This document shows, piece by piece, positions 27,060 through 35,328 of a DNA stretch of 64,000 nt. The notes beneath the pieces were generated by a model that saw nothing but the letters and a program-made list of their open reading frames with translations, was not told the origin of the DNA and ran no database searches. Source of the stretch: [Clostridium] citroniae WAL-17108 (GTDB lineage: Bacteria; Bacillota; Clostridia; Lachnospirales; Lachnospiraceae); assembly GCF_000233455.1 (NCBI RefSeq), contig NZ_JH376425.1, positions 212,506 through 276,505 on the forward strand, read 5' to 3'. The first letter of the stretch is position 1, and each line of letters opens with the position of its first letter. The position numbers and the translations under genes were made by a program.

Positions 27060-28337
27060 ATGGCAGAAAGAAAAGTGAGTAAATTCGAGACCAGGATGGA
27101 ACAGTTTGGCGCGTGGATTGAGAAGTATGTGGCGCCTCCCCTTGTGAAGTTCGGCAACCAAAGGCATATGGCTGCGATCAGGACCGCGTATATCAGAATC
27201 ATCCCGTTTATCATCGTGGGTTCTGTTCCGCTGATCCTTACAAACCTGCCGATTCCCGGACTGGCAAACCTGTTTGCGCCCTATGCTGATAAGTTGAATG
27301 TCCTCTATTCCATGACCTTTAATTTTATCGGTCTGTGGCTGGCGATCAGTCTTGGTGCGGAGATGGCTAAAATGTATGGGTTGGACCAGAACATTGGAAG
27401 CATTGTGACGGTGGCATGTTCTCTTATTGTGGTGTCTCCCATTGATCTTTCCGCCAATACCATGGACTGTACCGGACTTTCGGTCAAGGGTATGTTTTCC
27501 ATTATCATTGTCAGCGTGATCGTGGCGGAATTTATGAAATTTGCCCATGACAAGAACCTGACCATACGTATGCCCAAGGGCGTACCTGCCAACATAGCAA
27601 CCAGTTTTGGCGCCCTGGTCCCCATGTCCATTCTGGCAACTTTTTTCTGGATCGCCAGGGTGGTACTGGGATTTGACCTGACCCAGTTCCTCAATATTAT
27701 CATCAGTCCCCTGCTGGTGCTTCAGGATACATGGTTTGGCGTGCTGGTATGCGTTATTTTGCTTCAGCTTCTCTGGTTTGTGGGAATCCATGGAGGATCC
27801 TTTACTGTATGGGGGGTATGTTATCCCCTGCTGATCACCAATATTGCTGAGAATACAGCAGCATCCCTGATCGGCCAGCCTTTGCCTCATGTATTTACAG
27901 AGCCCTTTGTGTACACCTGGATCATGATCGGAGGCGTGGGCAGTACACTGCCCCTGTGCCTGATCTGGTGGAAGTCTAAGTCCGCGACCCTGAGGGAGGT
28001 GGCTCACCTCGCTTTGCCCTGCGGCATTTTTAATATCAATGAACCCATTATCTTCGGCGCTCCCATTGCATTTAACCCCATTATGTTTGTGCCTTTCATG
28101 CTGTCGGGGATCGTGGGATCCATGTTTGCGTATTTCCTCACAAGGCTGGGGATGATCACAGCAGCCTATGTGCCGACACCGTGGACCACGCCTCTTTTGA
28201 TCAATCCATACCTGTCATCCGGAGGGGATGTGTGGTGTGTGGTTGCCCAGGTGGTGCTGCTGATCGTACTTTTTGTCATTTACTATCCATTTGCTAAGAT
28301 CTGGGAGGCAAGGATGATCGAGGAGGAGAATTCATAG
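27060..28337 (+). CDS. PTS EIIC component, lactose/cellobiose family
   Basis: 425 residues with about ten membrane segments and the CelB-type features: N-terminal FETRMEQFGAWIEKYVAPPLVKFGNQRHMAAIRTAYIRIIPFIIVGS, the substrate-site region WFVGIHGGSFTVWGVCYPL, and GIFNINEPIIFGAPIAFNPIMFVPF, whose NEP motif is conserved in family IIC proteins. It is the sugar channel of a PTS that imports and phosphorylates its substrate. The B and A components follow as separate genes. The GGAGG before the start is strong. Confidence 0.94.
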   Translation: MAERKVSKFETRMEQFGAWIEKYVAPPLVKFGNQRHMAAIRTAYIRIIPFIIVGSVPLILTNLPIPGLANLFAPYADKLNVLYSMTFNFIGLWLAISLGAEMAKMYGLDQNIGSIVTVACSLIVVSPIDLSANTMDCTGLSVKGMFSIIIVSVIVAEFMKFAHDKNLTIRMPKGVPANIATSFGALVPMSILATFFWIARVVLGFDLTQFLNIIISPLLVLQDTWFGVLVCVILLQLLWFVGIHGGSFTVWGVCYPLLITNIAENTAASLIGQPLPHVFTEPFVYTWIMIGGVGSTLPLCLIWWKSKSATLREVAHLALPCGIFNINEPIIFGAPIAFNPIMFVPFMLSGIVGSMFAYFLTRLGMITAAYVPTPWTTPLLINPYLSSGGDVWCVVAQVVLLIVLFVIYYPFAKIWEARMIEEENS

Positions 28338-28406
28338 AAATAGGCTTATAGAAGCGGGATTATAGGAACCGGTTCACAGGAATGAAATAAAAAGGAGTGT
28401 GCGATA

Positions 28407-28742
28407 ATGGCAAGAAAAGTTAAAATGATGGTTTTATGTGCGTCCGGCATGTCCAGCGGACTGGTGGTTGACAGTATCATCCGGCACGCGGGGGAATACG
28501 GTGTGGAGGCGGATGTGCATTGTTCGCCCAGCCTGCGTTACCGGGAATTGGATTACAATGGGCTGGATATTATATTGATCGCCCCTCAGGTTAAAAGCTC
28601 CACCGGAGATATCATGGAGTATGTAAAGAGCCTTGGGCTGGATATCCCCTATATGAATATCCCGATGCGTGAATATGGGCTGGTAAAGGGCGGGGCGATC
28701 CTGAAGGAGGCTCTGGATGTATTGGATCATTACCAAGAGTGA
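28407..28742 (+). CDS. PTS EIIB component, lactose/cellobiose family
   Basis: 111 residues. The phosphocysteine site is Cys11 in LCASGMSSGLVV, the signature P-loop of cellobiose-type IIB proteins. It takes phosphate from EIIA and gives it to the sugar bound by EIIC. Normal length for the family. Confidence 0.93.
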   Translation: MARKVKMMVLCASGMSSGLVVDSIIRHAGEYGVEADVHCSPSLRYRELDYNGLDIILIAPQVKSSTGDIMEYVKSLGLDIPYMNIPMREYGLVKGGAILKEALDVLDHYQE

Positions 28743-28760
28743 CAGGGGAGGATGGAGTAA

Positions 28761-29099
28761 ATGGCACTTTCATTGGAAGAATTAGCAGCCCATTGCATGG
28801 AGATGATCGGCTATACGGGGGAAGGGAGATCCCTGGTGTATGAGGCGGTGGAACTGATGGTGGCGGATGAGTATCAGGCGGCTCTGAAGAAAATAGAGGA
28901 AGCGGAGGATCATCTCTCAAAGGCCCATGAGATCCAGTTCCTGAAGCTTATGAGCGTCCAGGCAGGAGGGGAGGAGATCCCCTGTAATATGCTTCTGCTC
29001 CATGCCATGGACATTCTTATGACCAGCACGGCGGAAAAGGATATGATCAAGACCATTGTGAAGGCAAAGATCAGGAAAGGGGAAGGAGTCAAAGAATGA
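28761..29099 (+). CDS. PTS EIIA component, lactose/cellobiose family
   Basis: 112 residues. The phosphohistidine is probably His81 in LLLHAMDILMTS, the counterpart of the family motif HAQDHLM; the second His of that motif is Ile here. It overlaps the SIS-domain gene by four bases (ATGA), so the PTS and the first enzyme are translationally coupled. Confidence 0.9.
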   Translation: MALSLEELAAHCMEMIGYTGEGRSLVYEAVELMVADEYQAALKKIEEAEDHLSKAHEIQFLKLMSVQAGGEEIPCNMLLLHAMDILMTSTAEKDMIKTIVKAKIRKGEGVKE

Positions 29100-30112
29100 A
29101 TGGATTTATAGAGGAAGTATGTACCCAGGGGATGCTTCTGAAACGCTACCTGAAGGAATACTGGCCCGTGGACCGGGAAGTTGTGGATGCGATTGCCGAA
29201 TGCTTTAAGTCCAAGGCCATGAACCGTGTGATCCTTACCGGCATGGGAAGCTCCCTGTACGCCATAGATGCGGTCAGAAGCTATCTCACCGGACACGGAA
29301 TCCCGGCCCTGGCATTCAGTTCCTTTGAACTGTCCAGATTTCAGTTTAACCAGATTGACAGCCGCTGCCTGGTGATCATCATTTCCCAGTCCGGAAAATC
29401 ACCTGAGGTGGTGGAGATAGCAAAGAAGGCCGCTCAGATTACCACAGTGGTGGGTATCCACAATTATGAGGAGAGTCCTCTGAAAGAGGAATGCGGCTTT
29501 ATGCTTCAGATCCATGCCGACAAAGAGTATTCCGTGACAAACAAGACATATGAGCTGACCATGCTGATCCTCAATCTGGTCGCCCGGAGGCTGACAGGCG
29601 AACTGGACCAGGGGTTCATGGAGGAGTGCCGGAAGACGGCGGACTGGGCATGCCGGTGGCTGGAAAACTGGGAGGAAAACACCAGACCCATGTTTGAGTT
29701 CGCCCAGGGCACGCTTCTGTACGACCTGCTTGCAAATGACGCATCATTGGCGACTGCGCGCCAGCTGTCCCTGGCTTACAGGGAGGGACTGCATAATTGT
29801 ACAGCCGTGTGGGAATGCGCGGATTATGCCCACGGGCAGTATCACAGTTCCAAGCTGGGGGCAAAGTACCTGGCCCAGATGTTTTTTCCGGATTTTCTGG
29901 AAGGCACAAAGGAAATGAAAATGAAAGACTACATACTGGATCATGGGGGAAAAGTGATGCTTTATACATGTACTCCGATAAAACTCCAGGAGAACCTGAT
30001 GGTGGTGCGGCTTCCCAGGGTGCAGGATTCGCTGATGCCTCTTGTGGAAAGCATTGCAGCTGAAACATTTCTGGGTATGCTGTATGGAGCGGATTGGGTA
30101 AAGGACCATTGA
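29096..30112 (+). CDS. SIS-domain sugar-phosphate isomerase/deglycase, first copy
   Basis: 338 residues with two SIS domains. Phosphosugar-binding Ser/Thr loops are GMGSSLYAIDAV and IISQSGKSPEVV, and the catalytic segment ECADYAHGQYH resembles the Glu-x-x-His region of GlmS and of FrlB/GfrF-type deglycases. These enzymes act on amino-sugar phosphates or on Amadori products such as fructoselysine 6-phosphate. Coupling to the PTS says that it works on the 6-phosphate delivered by that system. The exact substrate is unknown. Confidence 0.85.
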   Translation: MNGFIEEVCTQGMLLKRYLKEYWPVDREVVDAIAECFKSKAMNRVILTGMGSSLYAIDAVRSYLTGHGIPALAFSSFELSRFQFNQIDSRCLVIIISQSGKSPEVVEIAKKAAQITTVVGIHNYEESPLKEECGFMLQIHADKEYSVTNKTYELTMLILNLVARRLTGELDQGFMEECRKTADWACRWLENWEENTRPMFEFAQGTLLYDLLANDASLATARQLSLAYREGLHNCTAVWECADYAHGQYHSSKLGAKYLAQMFFPDFLEGTKEMKMKDYILDHGGKVMLYTCTPIKLQENLMVVRLPRVQDSLMPLVESIAAETFLGMLYGADWVKDH

Positions 30113-30174
30113 TCCGGCCCCGCAGTTGCCGTGGCCAGGCCGGCATGTAAGCGTTTAGAAAGGAGGAGATCTGC

Positions 30175-30906
30175 ATGATTATTGATGTATCAAATACACT
30201 GGGACGCCACCGGTTCAAACCGGAGATCAAAGCAGAGGAACTGTTAAAGGAGATGGACAAAAACCATATTGATATGGCGGTAATCCACTGTTATGGGGAG
30301 AGTATGGACAACGAATCCGTATACAGGGCGGTCACGGGCCATCCGGACCGGTTTATCGGCCTTTATACGGTAAATCCCTGGTCAACGGACAGCGCCGGGG
30401 AGCTTGAGGAGGCATTGAAGGAAAAAGGGTTTAAGGGGCTGTACATGGATCCGGTCCGCCACGGCTACATGCTGTGCGAGCGCGAGGTGTTCTATCCCCT
30501 GCTGGATGTGTGCAGGAAGCACCAGGCGCCTGTGTGGTGCTATGGGGCGGCGGAGGTATTTTCCAACCCTGTTTTCTTTGAACAGATCGCGGAGGATTAT
30601 CCGGACGTCAACATTATCATGGGGCGGATGGGACTTCAGTACGACAATGCAAGCGCGGTCGTGGTGGGGAAACGCCATAAGAATGTATTCCTGGAAACGT
30701 CCTCCAGTATGGATTTTAATACTCTGAGAGCCATGAAAACAGCGGGGATCGACCAGGTGCTTTTGGGAACGGGCACGCCGGATGCGGGATTCTATGAGCT
30801 GGAACTGGTAAAGGTGAGAAAGGCGGCAGTCAATTTCCCGGATGGGGAGGAAAAGGTTTTGTGGAAAAATGCAGCCAGGATATTCCGCATAGGGGAGGTG
30901 GACTAG
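30175..30906 (+). CDS. Amidohydrolase-fold protein lacking the metal ligands
   Basis: 243 residues, an Amidohydro_2-type TIM barrel by overall pattern (start MIID, then NPWSTDSAGELEEAL..GFKGLYMDPV, ending KVLWKNAARIF). The positions that bind metal are all changed: the strand-1 HxH region reads DVSNTLG, the strand-5 His reads VWCYG, the strand-6 HMG reads GRMG, and strand 8 reads LLGTGTPD. It abuts the next gene, a paralogue with most ligands kept. It may be a pseudoenzyme partner or have a metal-free activity. Confidence 0.75.
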   Translation: MIIDVSNTLGRHRFKPEIKAEELLKEMDKNHIDMAVIHCYGESMDNESVYRAVTGHPDRFIGLYTVNPWSTDSAGELEEALKEKGFKGLYMDPVRHGYMLCEREVFYPLLDVCRKHQAPVWCYGAAEVFSNPVFFEQIAEDYPDVNIIMGRMGLQYDNASAVVVGKRHKNVFLETSSSMDFNTLRAMKTAGIDQVLLGTGTPDAGFYELELVKVRKAAVNFPDGEEKVLWKNAARIFRIGEVD

Positions 30907-31626
30907 ATGATCATTGACATGCTTGCACATATTGGCATAAAAAAAGGTGAGGATTACCATGTGGAATCCCTGATCCGGATCATGGACCAGTCCGGCGAGG
31001 ACAAGTGCATGATCTGCTCCCAGCTGGAAACGGTGAACAACGAATACATATATGAGTCCGTACAGAAATTCCCGGACAGGACCTTTGGTTTTGCGGTCAT
31101 TAACCCATGGGATATTGACGGTGAGGAGCAGCTGGAAAAATGTTTCCGTGATTATCATTTTTATGGATTGAAAATGAATGCCATACGCTTTGGATACTCA
31201 GCCGACCGCCACAGCTTGCTGGATCCATATTTTGAATTATGTTGTAAATACAACAAATGTGTGGTAGTTCACGGACAATCAGATATGTTCTCTATTCCGG
31301 ACAAATGGGCCCAGATGGCAAAAAGTTTTCCGGATGTGCCTGTGGTGCTGTTTCATATGGGGGTTCCCTTAATGTATGAGAGGGCCATAGAATTGGCCGG
31401 GGAAATTCCGAATTTTTACCTCAGCACGGCAGGGGCGTATGTGCCTGTGATCCAGATGGCATATGACCGGCTGGGACCGGAAAAAATACTGTTTTCATCC
31501 GATGCCCCCTTCTGCGACCAGACACAGGAGATGGATAAGATCCGTTACGTGACAAAGAATGAGGAACATCTGGAAATGATGCTTGGAAGGAATGCGGCCA
31601 GGATCATGGGGATGGAATACAGATAG
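30907..31626 (+). CDS. Amidohydrolase-fold protein (Amidohydro_2)
   Basis: 239 residues beginning directly after the stop of the paralogue. Likely metal ligands are kept on strand 1 (one His in IIDMLAHIG, the other replaced), strand 5 (VVVHGQ), strand 6 (VVLFHMG) and strand 8 (ILFSSDAPF). The family hydrolyses or decarboxylates carbon-nitrogen or carbon-carbon bonds in lactones, amides and aromatic acids. In a PTS/SIS operon a deacylase or lactonase role for a modified sugar is conceivable; this is inference. Confidence 0.8.
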   Translation: MIIDMLAHIGIKKGEDYHVESLIRIMDQSGEDKCMICSQLETVNNEYIYESVQKFPDRTFGFAVINPWDIDGEEQLEKCFRDYHFYGLKMNAIRFGYSADRHSLLDPYFELCCKYNKCVVVHGQSDMFSIPDKWAQMAKSFPDVPVVLFHMGVPLMYERAIELAGEIPNFYLSTAGAYVPVIQMAYDRLGPEKILFSSDAPFCDQTQEMDKIRYVTKNEEHLEMMLGRNAARIMGMEYR

Positions 31627-31647
31627 GAGCCTTGAGGGGAGGGAAAG

Positions 31648-32736
31648 ATGAAGGGTACAAGTATCATGTGGGATTACATCAGGGAAGAACAGGCGGCGCT
31701 CAGCCGGATGCTGGATGACAAAGCACTGTTTGAGTGCGCCGGATCCCTTCCTCAGGTGGATGCAATCTATATTGTGGCCCATGGCAGTTCCTTTAACGGC
31801 GCTGTGGTGATGTCGGATTTTCTGTCCCGGTGCATGAATGCCAGGGTGTACGGCTATATGCCGGCCAATTTCATTCACAGCTGCCACTCCCTTTTGTGTG
31901 AGGACAGGAAACGATGTATGGTGGTGGCTATCAGCCAGACCGGTACCAGCAGAGGGCTTTTGGAGGCTGCTGTCCATGCAAGGGAACTGGGCTTTGCTGT
32001 GGTGGGGATCACCCAGGTAACTGATTCTCCTATCAGCCGTCTGGCGGACCGGTGTCTGTATCTGGGATGCGGCGGGGAGAACAGCAATGCCAAGACCAAG
32101 GGGTACAGCAGTACCCTTCTGGCCCTTATGATCATGGGCATCGGATATGGGCAGAAATACGGCAGTATGGACCAGGAAAGCTGCAGGAATATCCTGGAGG
32201 AACTGCGGCTGTGTGTAAAACGGCTGGATCGTACCATGGAACGGACCATGGATTGGTGCAGCCGATATGGGAAGGATTGGAAGATGCAGGACCTCTACGT
32301 GCTGGGAACAGGAATGAATTACGGCACGGCCATGGAGGGACAGCTTAAGCTGATGGAGACCATGTGTATTCCCACCATGTACAATGATCTGGAGGAGTTC
32401 TCCCATGGGATGCACCGCTCCATCGGAAGGGGATCCAGCGTCCTGCTGCTGTGCACGGATGGGATTTATAAAGAACTGGCCATGGGAACATTTTCCTACC
32501 TGCTGGGCATAACGGAAAAAGTGCTGATGCTCTATGCGGGCGATGAGGATATAAGATGTGAAGAAAGCCATGAGAAAGTGCTGAAGCTGGATCATTACCC
32601 CCTTACACAGTCGGTGCTTCCCATTACCATGGCTGTGCAGGTCCTTTCCGTATTTATGCCCGAGGCCCTGGGGCAGGATCCCAACAGGGCAGCCAATGAC
32701 GGCTATACGGACTTTGTGCACACGAGGGTTACATAG
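31648..32736 (+). CDS. SIS-domain sugar-phosphate isomerase/deglycase, second copy
   Basis: 362 residues with two SIS domains: VAHGSSFNGAVVM and AISQTGTSRGLLE form the phosphosugar pockets, and DLEEFSHGMHRS is the catalytic Glu/His segment. It belongs to the same broad group as the first SIS gene, but the two are clearly diverged, so they probably act on different steps or form two parts of one pathway, as GfrE and GfrF do for glucoselysine and fructoselysine. It is the last structural gene of the operon. Confidence 0.85.
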   Translation: MKGTSIMWDYIREEQAALSRMLDDKALFECAGSLPQVDAIYIVAHGSSFNGAVVMSDFLSRCMNARVYGYMPANFIHSCHSLLCEDRKRCMVVAISQTGTSRGLLEAAVHARELGFAVVGITQVTDSPISRLADRCLYLGCGGENSNAKTKGYSSTLLALMIMGIGYGQKYGSMDQESCRNILEELRLCVKRLDRTMERTMDWCSRYGKDWKMQDLYVLGTGMNYGTAMEGQLKLMETMCIPTMYNDLEEFSHGMHRSIGRGSSVLLLCTDGIYKELAMGTFSYLLGITEKVLMLYAGDEDIRCEESHEKVLKLDHYPLTQSVLPITMAVQVLSVFMPEALGQDPNRAANDGYTDFVHTRVT

Positions 32737-32769
32737 ATTGGTTTTCACCCCTGGACTGGAGAAAAGCGG

Positions 32770-32798
32770 TTGATAAGGACTTTTTCCTATGGTATATT
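32770..32798 (+). promoter_or_regulatory. Separate promoter of the DeoR-type regulator gene
   Basis: TTGATA at 32770-32775, 17-base spacer, TATATT at 32793-32798, 24 bases before the start codon. Confidence 0.6.
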
Positions 32799-32821
32799 GA
32801 AATCAGAGGGGAGGATTCAGG

Positions 32822-33589
32822 ATGATACAAAAAAGACGCCTGGACACGATCATGGGCATTCTAAAGGAAGAGGGCATGGCGGATGTAAAGACCCTGAGCC
32901 AACGGCTTGAAGTCACGGAAAAGACGGTCAGGCTGGACCTTAAAGAGCTGGAGAATCAGAACCTTCTGGAGCGTGTCCATGGAGGGGCCGTGCTTAAGAC
33001 CCAGGAACTGTCCCTGGGGTATAAGGATTCCTCCCGCAGGACATCACATCTGGAGCAGAAGCAGGTGATCGCAAGGCGGGCTCTGACATTGATAGAGGAA
33101 AATGACGTGATCCTTCTGGATGACGGAAGCACCACCCAGGAGGTGGCAAAGCTGTTGGGGGATTTTCGGGTAACCGTACTGACCAATGATCTTTTGATCG
33201 TGAATGAACTGATGTATAAACCCAATATCACCCTTTACATCATAGGCGGGCTGGTGCGCAGGGACAGTGATTCCTACATTGTCACGGGAGAGGATGCGAT
33301 CCAGTTCCTTAAGAAGTACCGCGTCAGCAAATTGTTCCTGGGAACCAGTACCGTTGACGTGAAGGAAGGGCTGATGATTTTTAATTACGGGGACAATTTC
33401 ACTAAGAGGGCATTTATCGATGCGGCGGACAGGGTGGTCTGCCTGGCGGACTCTTCTAAGTTTGACCGTACGGCATTTACCAAGGTGGCCAGGCTGAATG
33501 AGGTGGATACCTTTATCACGGACAGCGGGCTGAGCCAGGAGGTGATCAGGCGGTATGAGGGCCTGGGACGGGAGATTATTGTAGCGTAG
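32822..33589 (+). CDS. DeoR/GlpR-family transcriptional regulator
   Basis: 255 residues. The N-terminal winged helix reads RRLDTIMGILKEEGMADVKTLSQRLEVTEKTVRLDLKELENQNLLERVHGGA, and the sensor domain has the DeoR sugar-phosphate pocket (LLDDGSTTQEVAKLL, LTNDLLIVNEL, GGLVRRD). Such regulators usually repress a neighbouring sugar operon and are relieved by a phosphorylated intermediate. The PTS operon just upstream is the likely target, although this gene has its own promoter. Confidence 0.92.
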   Translation: MIQKRRLDTIMGILKEEGMADVKTLSQRLEVTEKTVRLDLKELENQNLLERVHGGAVLKTQELSLGYKDSSRRTSHLEQKQVIARRALTLIEENDVILLDDGSTTQEVAKLLGDFRVTVLTNDLLIVNELMYKPNITLYIIGGLVRRDSDSYIVTGEDAIQFLKKYRVSKLFLGTSTVDVKEGLMIFNYGDNFTKRAFIDAADRVVCLADSSKFDRTAFTKVARLNEVDTFITDSGLSQEVIRRYEGLGREIIVA

Positions 33590-33656
33590 AGCGTGTTTGG
33601 GATATTAAACCATAAGGCCCATTGAACAGATGAGAAATCGTGTATGACAGGGACAG

Positions 33657-33690
33657 CCCGGTAGGAACAAGTTCTTACCGGGTTCTTCTT
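33657..33690 (+). terminator. Terminator after the DeoR-type gene
   Basis: CCCGGTAGGAAC at 33657-33668 pairs with GTTCTTACCGGG at 33671-33682 (one G-T pair) and a T-rich tail follows. Confidence 0.7.
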
Positions 33691-33809
33691 ATGAACTGCT
33701 TTTGCTGTCCCCAGGCTGTTTTTGTGGTATACTGATCCTATAATCCGCGCATAAAAAAGCAGCCCATGTACGGCATTGCGTGCAGGCGGTATGAAGACAG
33801 GAGGAAGCA

Positions 33810-34325
33810 ATGAAACTAAGGCAATATCAGTCCAAGGACTGCGGCGGGATGTCAGAACTTTTTTATGACACCGTACATACAGTGAACCGCAGGGATTACA
33901 CAGAGGAGCAGGTTTGTGCATGGGCAGACGGACATGTGGATCCGGATGTCTGGAACCGGTCTTTCCTGGAGCATTTTACAGTGATAGCGGAGGACAATGG
34001 AACGCTGGTGGGATTTGGGGACATGGCAAAGGACGGTTATCTGGACCGGCTGTACGTGCACAGGGATCATCAGGGAAAGGGGATCGGCAGGGCGCTGTGC
34101 GACTGTATGGAACAGTGGTACAGGGAGAAGGGCATGGCCGGGGACAGGGATGGTTCGCCCCATGAGGTCACGTCCGATACGGCCACGTCCCATAGGGTCA
34201 CGACCCATGCGTCAATTACGGCCAGACCCTTTTTTGAACAGAGGGGTTACAGGGTAGTGAAGGAACAGCAGGTGGAGCGGAGAGGGCAGATGCTTACCAA
34301 TTATGTGATGGTAAAGGATCTCTGA
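33810..34325 (+). CDS. GNAT-family N-acetyltransferase with an internal insertion
   Basis: 171 residues. The acetyl-CoA loop is VHRDHQGKGIGRALCDCME and the end pattern ITARPFFEQRGYRVVKEQQV is typical of PhnO/YafP-like GNAT proteins. Between them the usual short connection is lengthened by roughly 20 residues (SPHEVTSDTATSHRVTTH), which at the DNA level contains two 17-base near-copies 30 bases apart (34159-34175 and 34189-34205). It acetylates an amine on an unknown small molecule. Monocistronic. Confidence 0.88.
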   Translation: MKLRQYQSKDCGGMSELFYDTVHTVNRRDYTEEQVCAWADGHVDPDVWNRSFLEHFTVIAEDNGTLVGFGDMAKDGYLDRLYVHRDHQGKGIGRALCDCMEQWYREKGMAGDRDGSPHEVTSDTATSHRVTTHASITARPFFEQRGYRVVKEQQVERRGQMLTNYVMVKDL

Positions 34326-34382
34326 GTGATATGGGGCCGGAAGTGATGCGTTGTTATCCGTAAATATACAGAAGGAGTCAGT

Positions 34383-35210
34383 ATGATCGAATTACCGGAA
34401 GCACTTACATATAAAAAGGATTTGGAGCAGTATGTGGTTGGGAGGACAATTGCCCGGGTATATCCGCCTTCCTCGCCCCATAAATTTTGCTGGTTTAACG
34501 GGGAACCGGAGCGCTATCATGAGCGTCTGGCAGGAAAACGTGTGGCGGGGGCAGATGCATTCGGCATTTATGGAGAACTCGAACTGGAGGATGACATGAG
34601 CCTGGCATTTAACGATGGCGTAAATGTAAGGCTGGTGGAACCGGGGGATAAAAGGCCGCCGAAATATCAGCTGATGGCAGAGTTCCTGGATGGGTCCGCT
34701 CTGGTGTTTTCTGTGGCAATGTATGGGGGGATCATTTGTCACGGCAAAGATTATGACAACGAATATTACGTCAGGAGCCGTGAAGGAATATCTCCCATGG
34801 ACATCAGGTTCAATCTGGAGTATTTTGGAAATATGATGAGATCGGTAAAGCCTTCCGTCAGCGCCAAGGCATTTCTGGCCACGGAGCAGAGGATTCCGGG
34901 CCTGGGCAATGGGTGCCTTCAGGATATTCTGTTCAAAGCCAGGATGCATCCTAAAAGAAAGCTTGCCGCCTGGTCCGGCGAGGATGCCGCGCGGGTGTTT
35001 TCAGCCATAAAGGATGTGATGGCGGATATGACGGCAAAGGGCGGAAGGGATACGGAAAAGGATCTGCTGGGACATGCAGGCGGGTATAAGACAGTGATGT
35101 CCAAGAATACGTGGGACAAGGGATGCCCTGTTTGCGGGGGAAGAATTATAAAGGAATCTTATCTGGGAGGTGCAGTGTATTATTGCCCGGTGTGCCAGCC
35201 CCTTGACTAG
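34383..35210 (+). CDS. Fpg/Nei-family DNA glycosylase-like protein without the catalytic proline
   Basis: 275 residues with the Fpg/endonuclease VIII layout: an N-terminal ELPE motif, the helix-two-turn-helix phrase EQRIPGLGNGCLQDILFKARMHPKRK, and a C-terminal zinc finger CPVCGGRII...YYCPVCQ. In true Fpg and Nei the residue after the initiator Met is Pro, whose amine is the nucleophile; here the start reads MIELPEA, so Pro is Ile. The finger and the Glu are intact. It may have lost lyase activity or use another amine. Related proteins with the same start seem to exist in Clostridia. Confidence 0.85.
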   Translation: MIELPEALTYKKDLEQYVVGRTIARVYPPSSPHKFCWFNGEPERYHERLAGKRVAGADAFGIYGELELEDDMSLAFNDGVNVRLVEPGDKRPPKYQLMAEFLDGSALVFSVAMYGGIICHGKDYDNEYYVRSREGISPMDIRFNLEYFGNMMRSVKPSVSAKAFLATEQRIPGLGNGCLQDILFKARMHPKRKLAAWSGEDAARVFSAIKDVMADMTAKGGRDTEKDLLGHAGGYKTVMSKNTWDKGCPVCGGRIIKESYLGGAVYYCPVCQPLD

Positions 35211-35272
35211 CGTCCCGGAAGCATGATGGGGGTTGCGGGAAATGCGTTCCCGTGCTACAATATTTTTATTTA

Positions 35273-35284
35273 GAAATCGATTGC
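35273..35284. promoter_or_regulatory. LacI-type operator, upstream of its own regulator gene
   Basis: GAAATCGATTGC, one mismatch to the palindrome GCAATCGATTGC found at 36607 and 37224. It lies 45 bases before the LacI start codon, which suggests autoregulation. Confidence 0.65.
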
Positions 35285-35328
35285 AGGATACAGCTGCAGG
35301 GTATAGGCAGGGGAAAGGGCAGAGGGCT

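Noticed and set aside
26997..28007. 336-residue minus-strand frame over the PTS EIIC gene
   Set aside because: Rich in Gln, His, Gly with no domain pattern; the EIIC reading on the plus strand explains the region.
31495..32748. 417-residue minus-strand frame over the second SIS gene
   Set aside because: Antisense shadow of the SIS gene, no start signal.
35233..35328. N-terminal extension of the LacI protein
   Set aside because: Overlaps the operator and has no LacI similarity; ATG 35329 fits the helix-turn-helix start and has a ribosome binding site.
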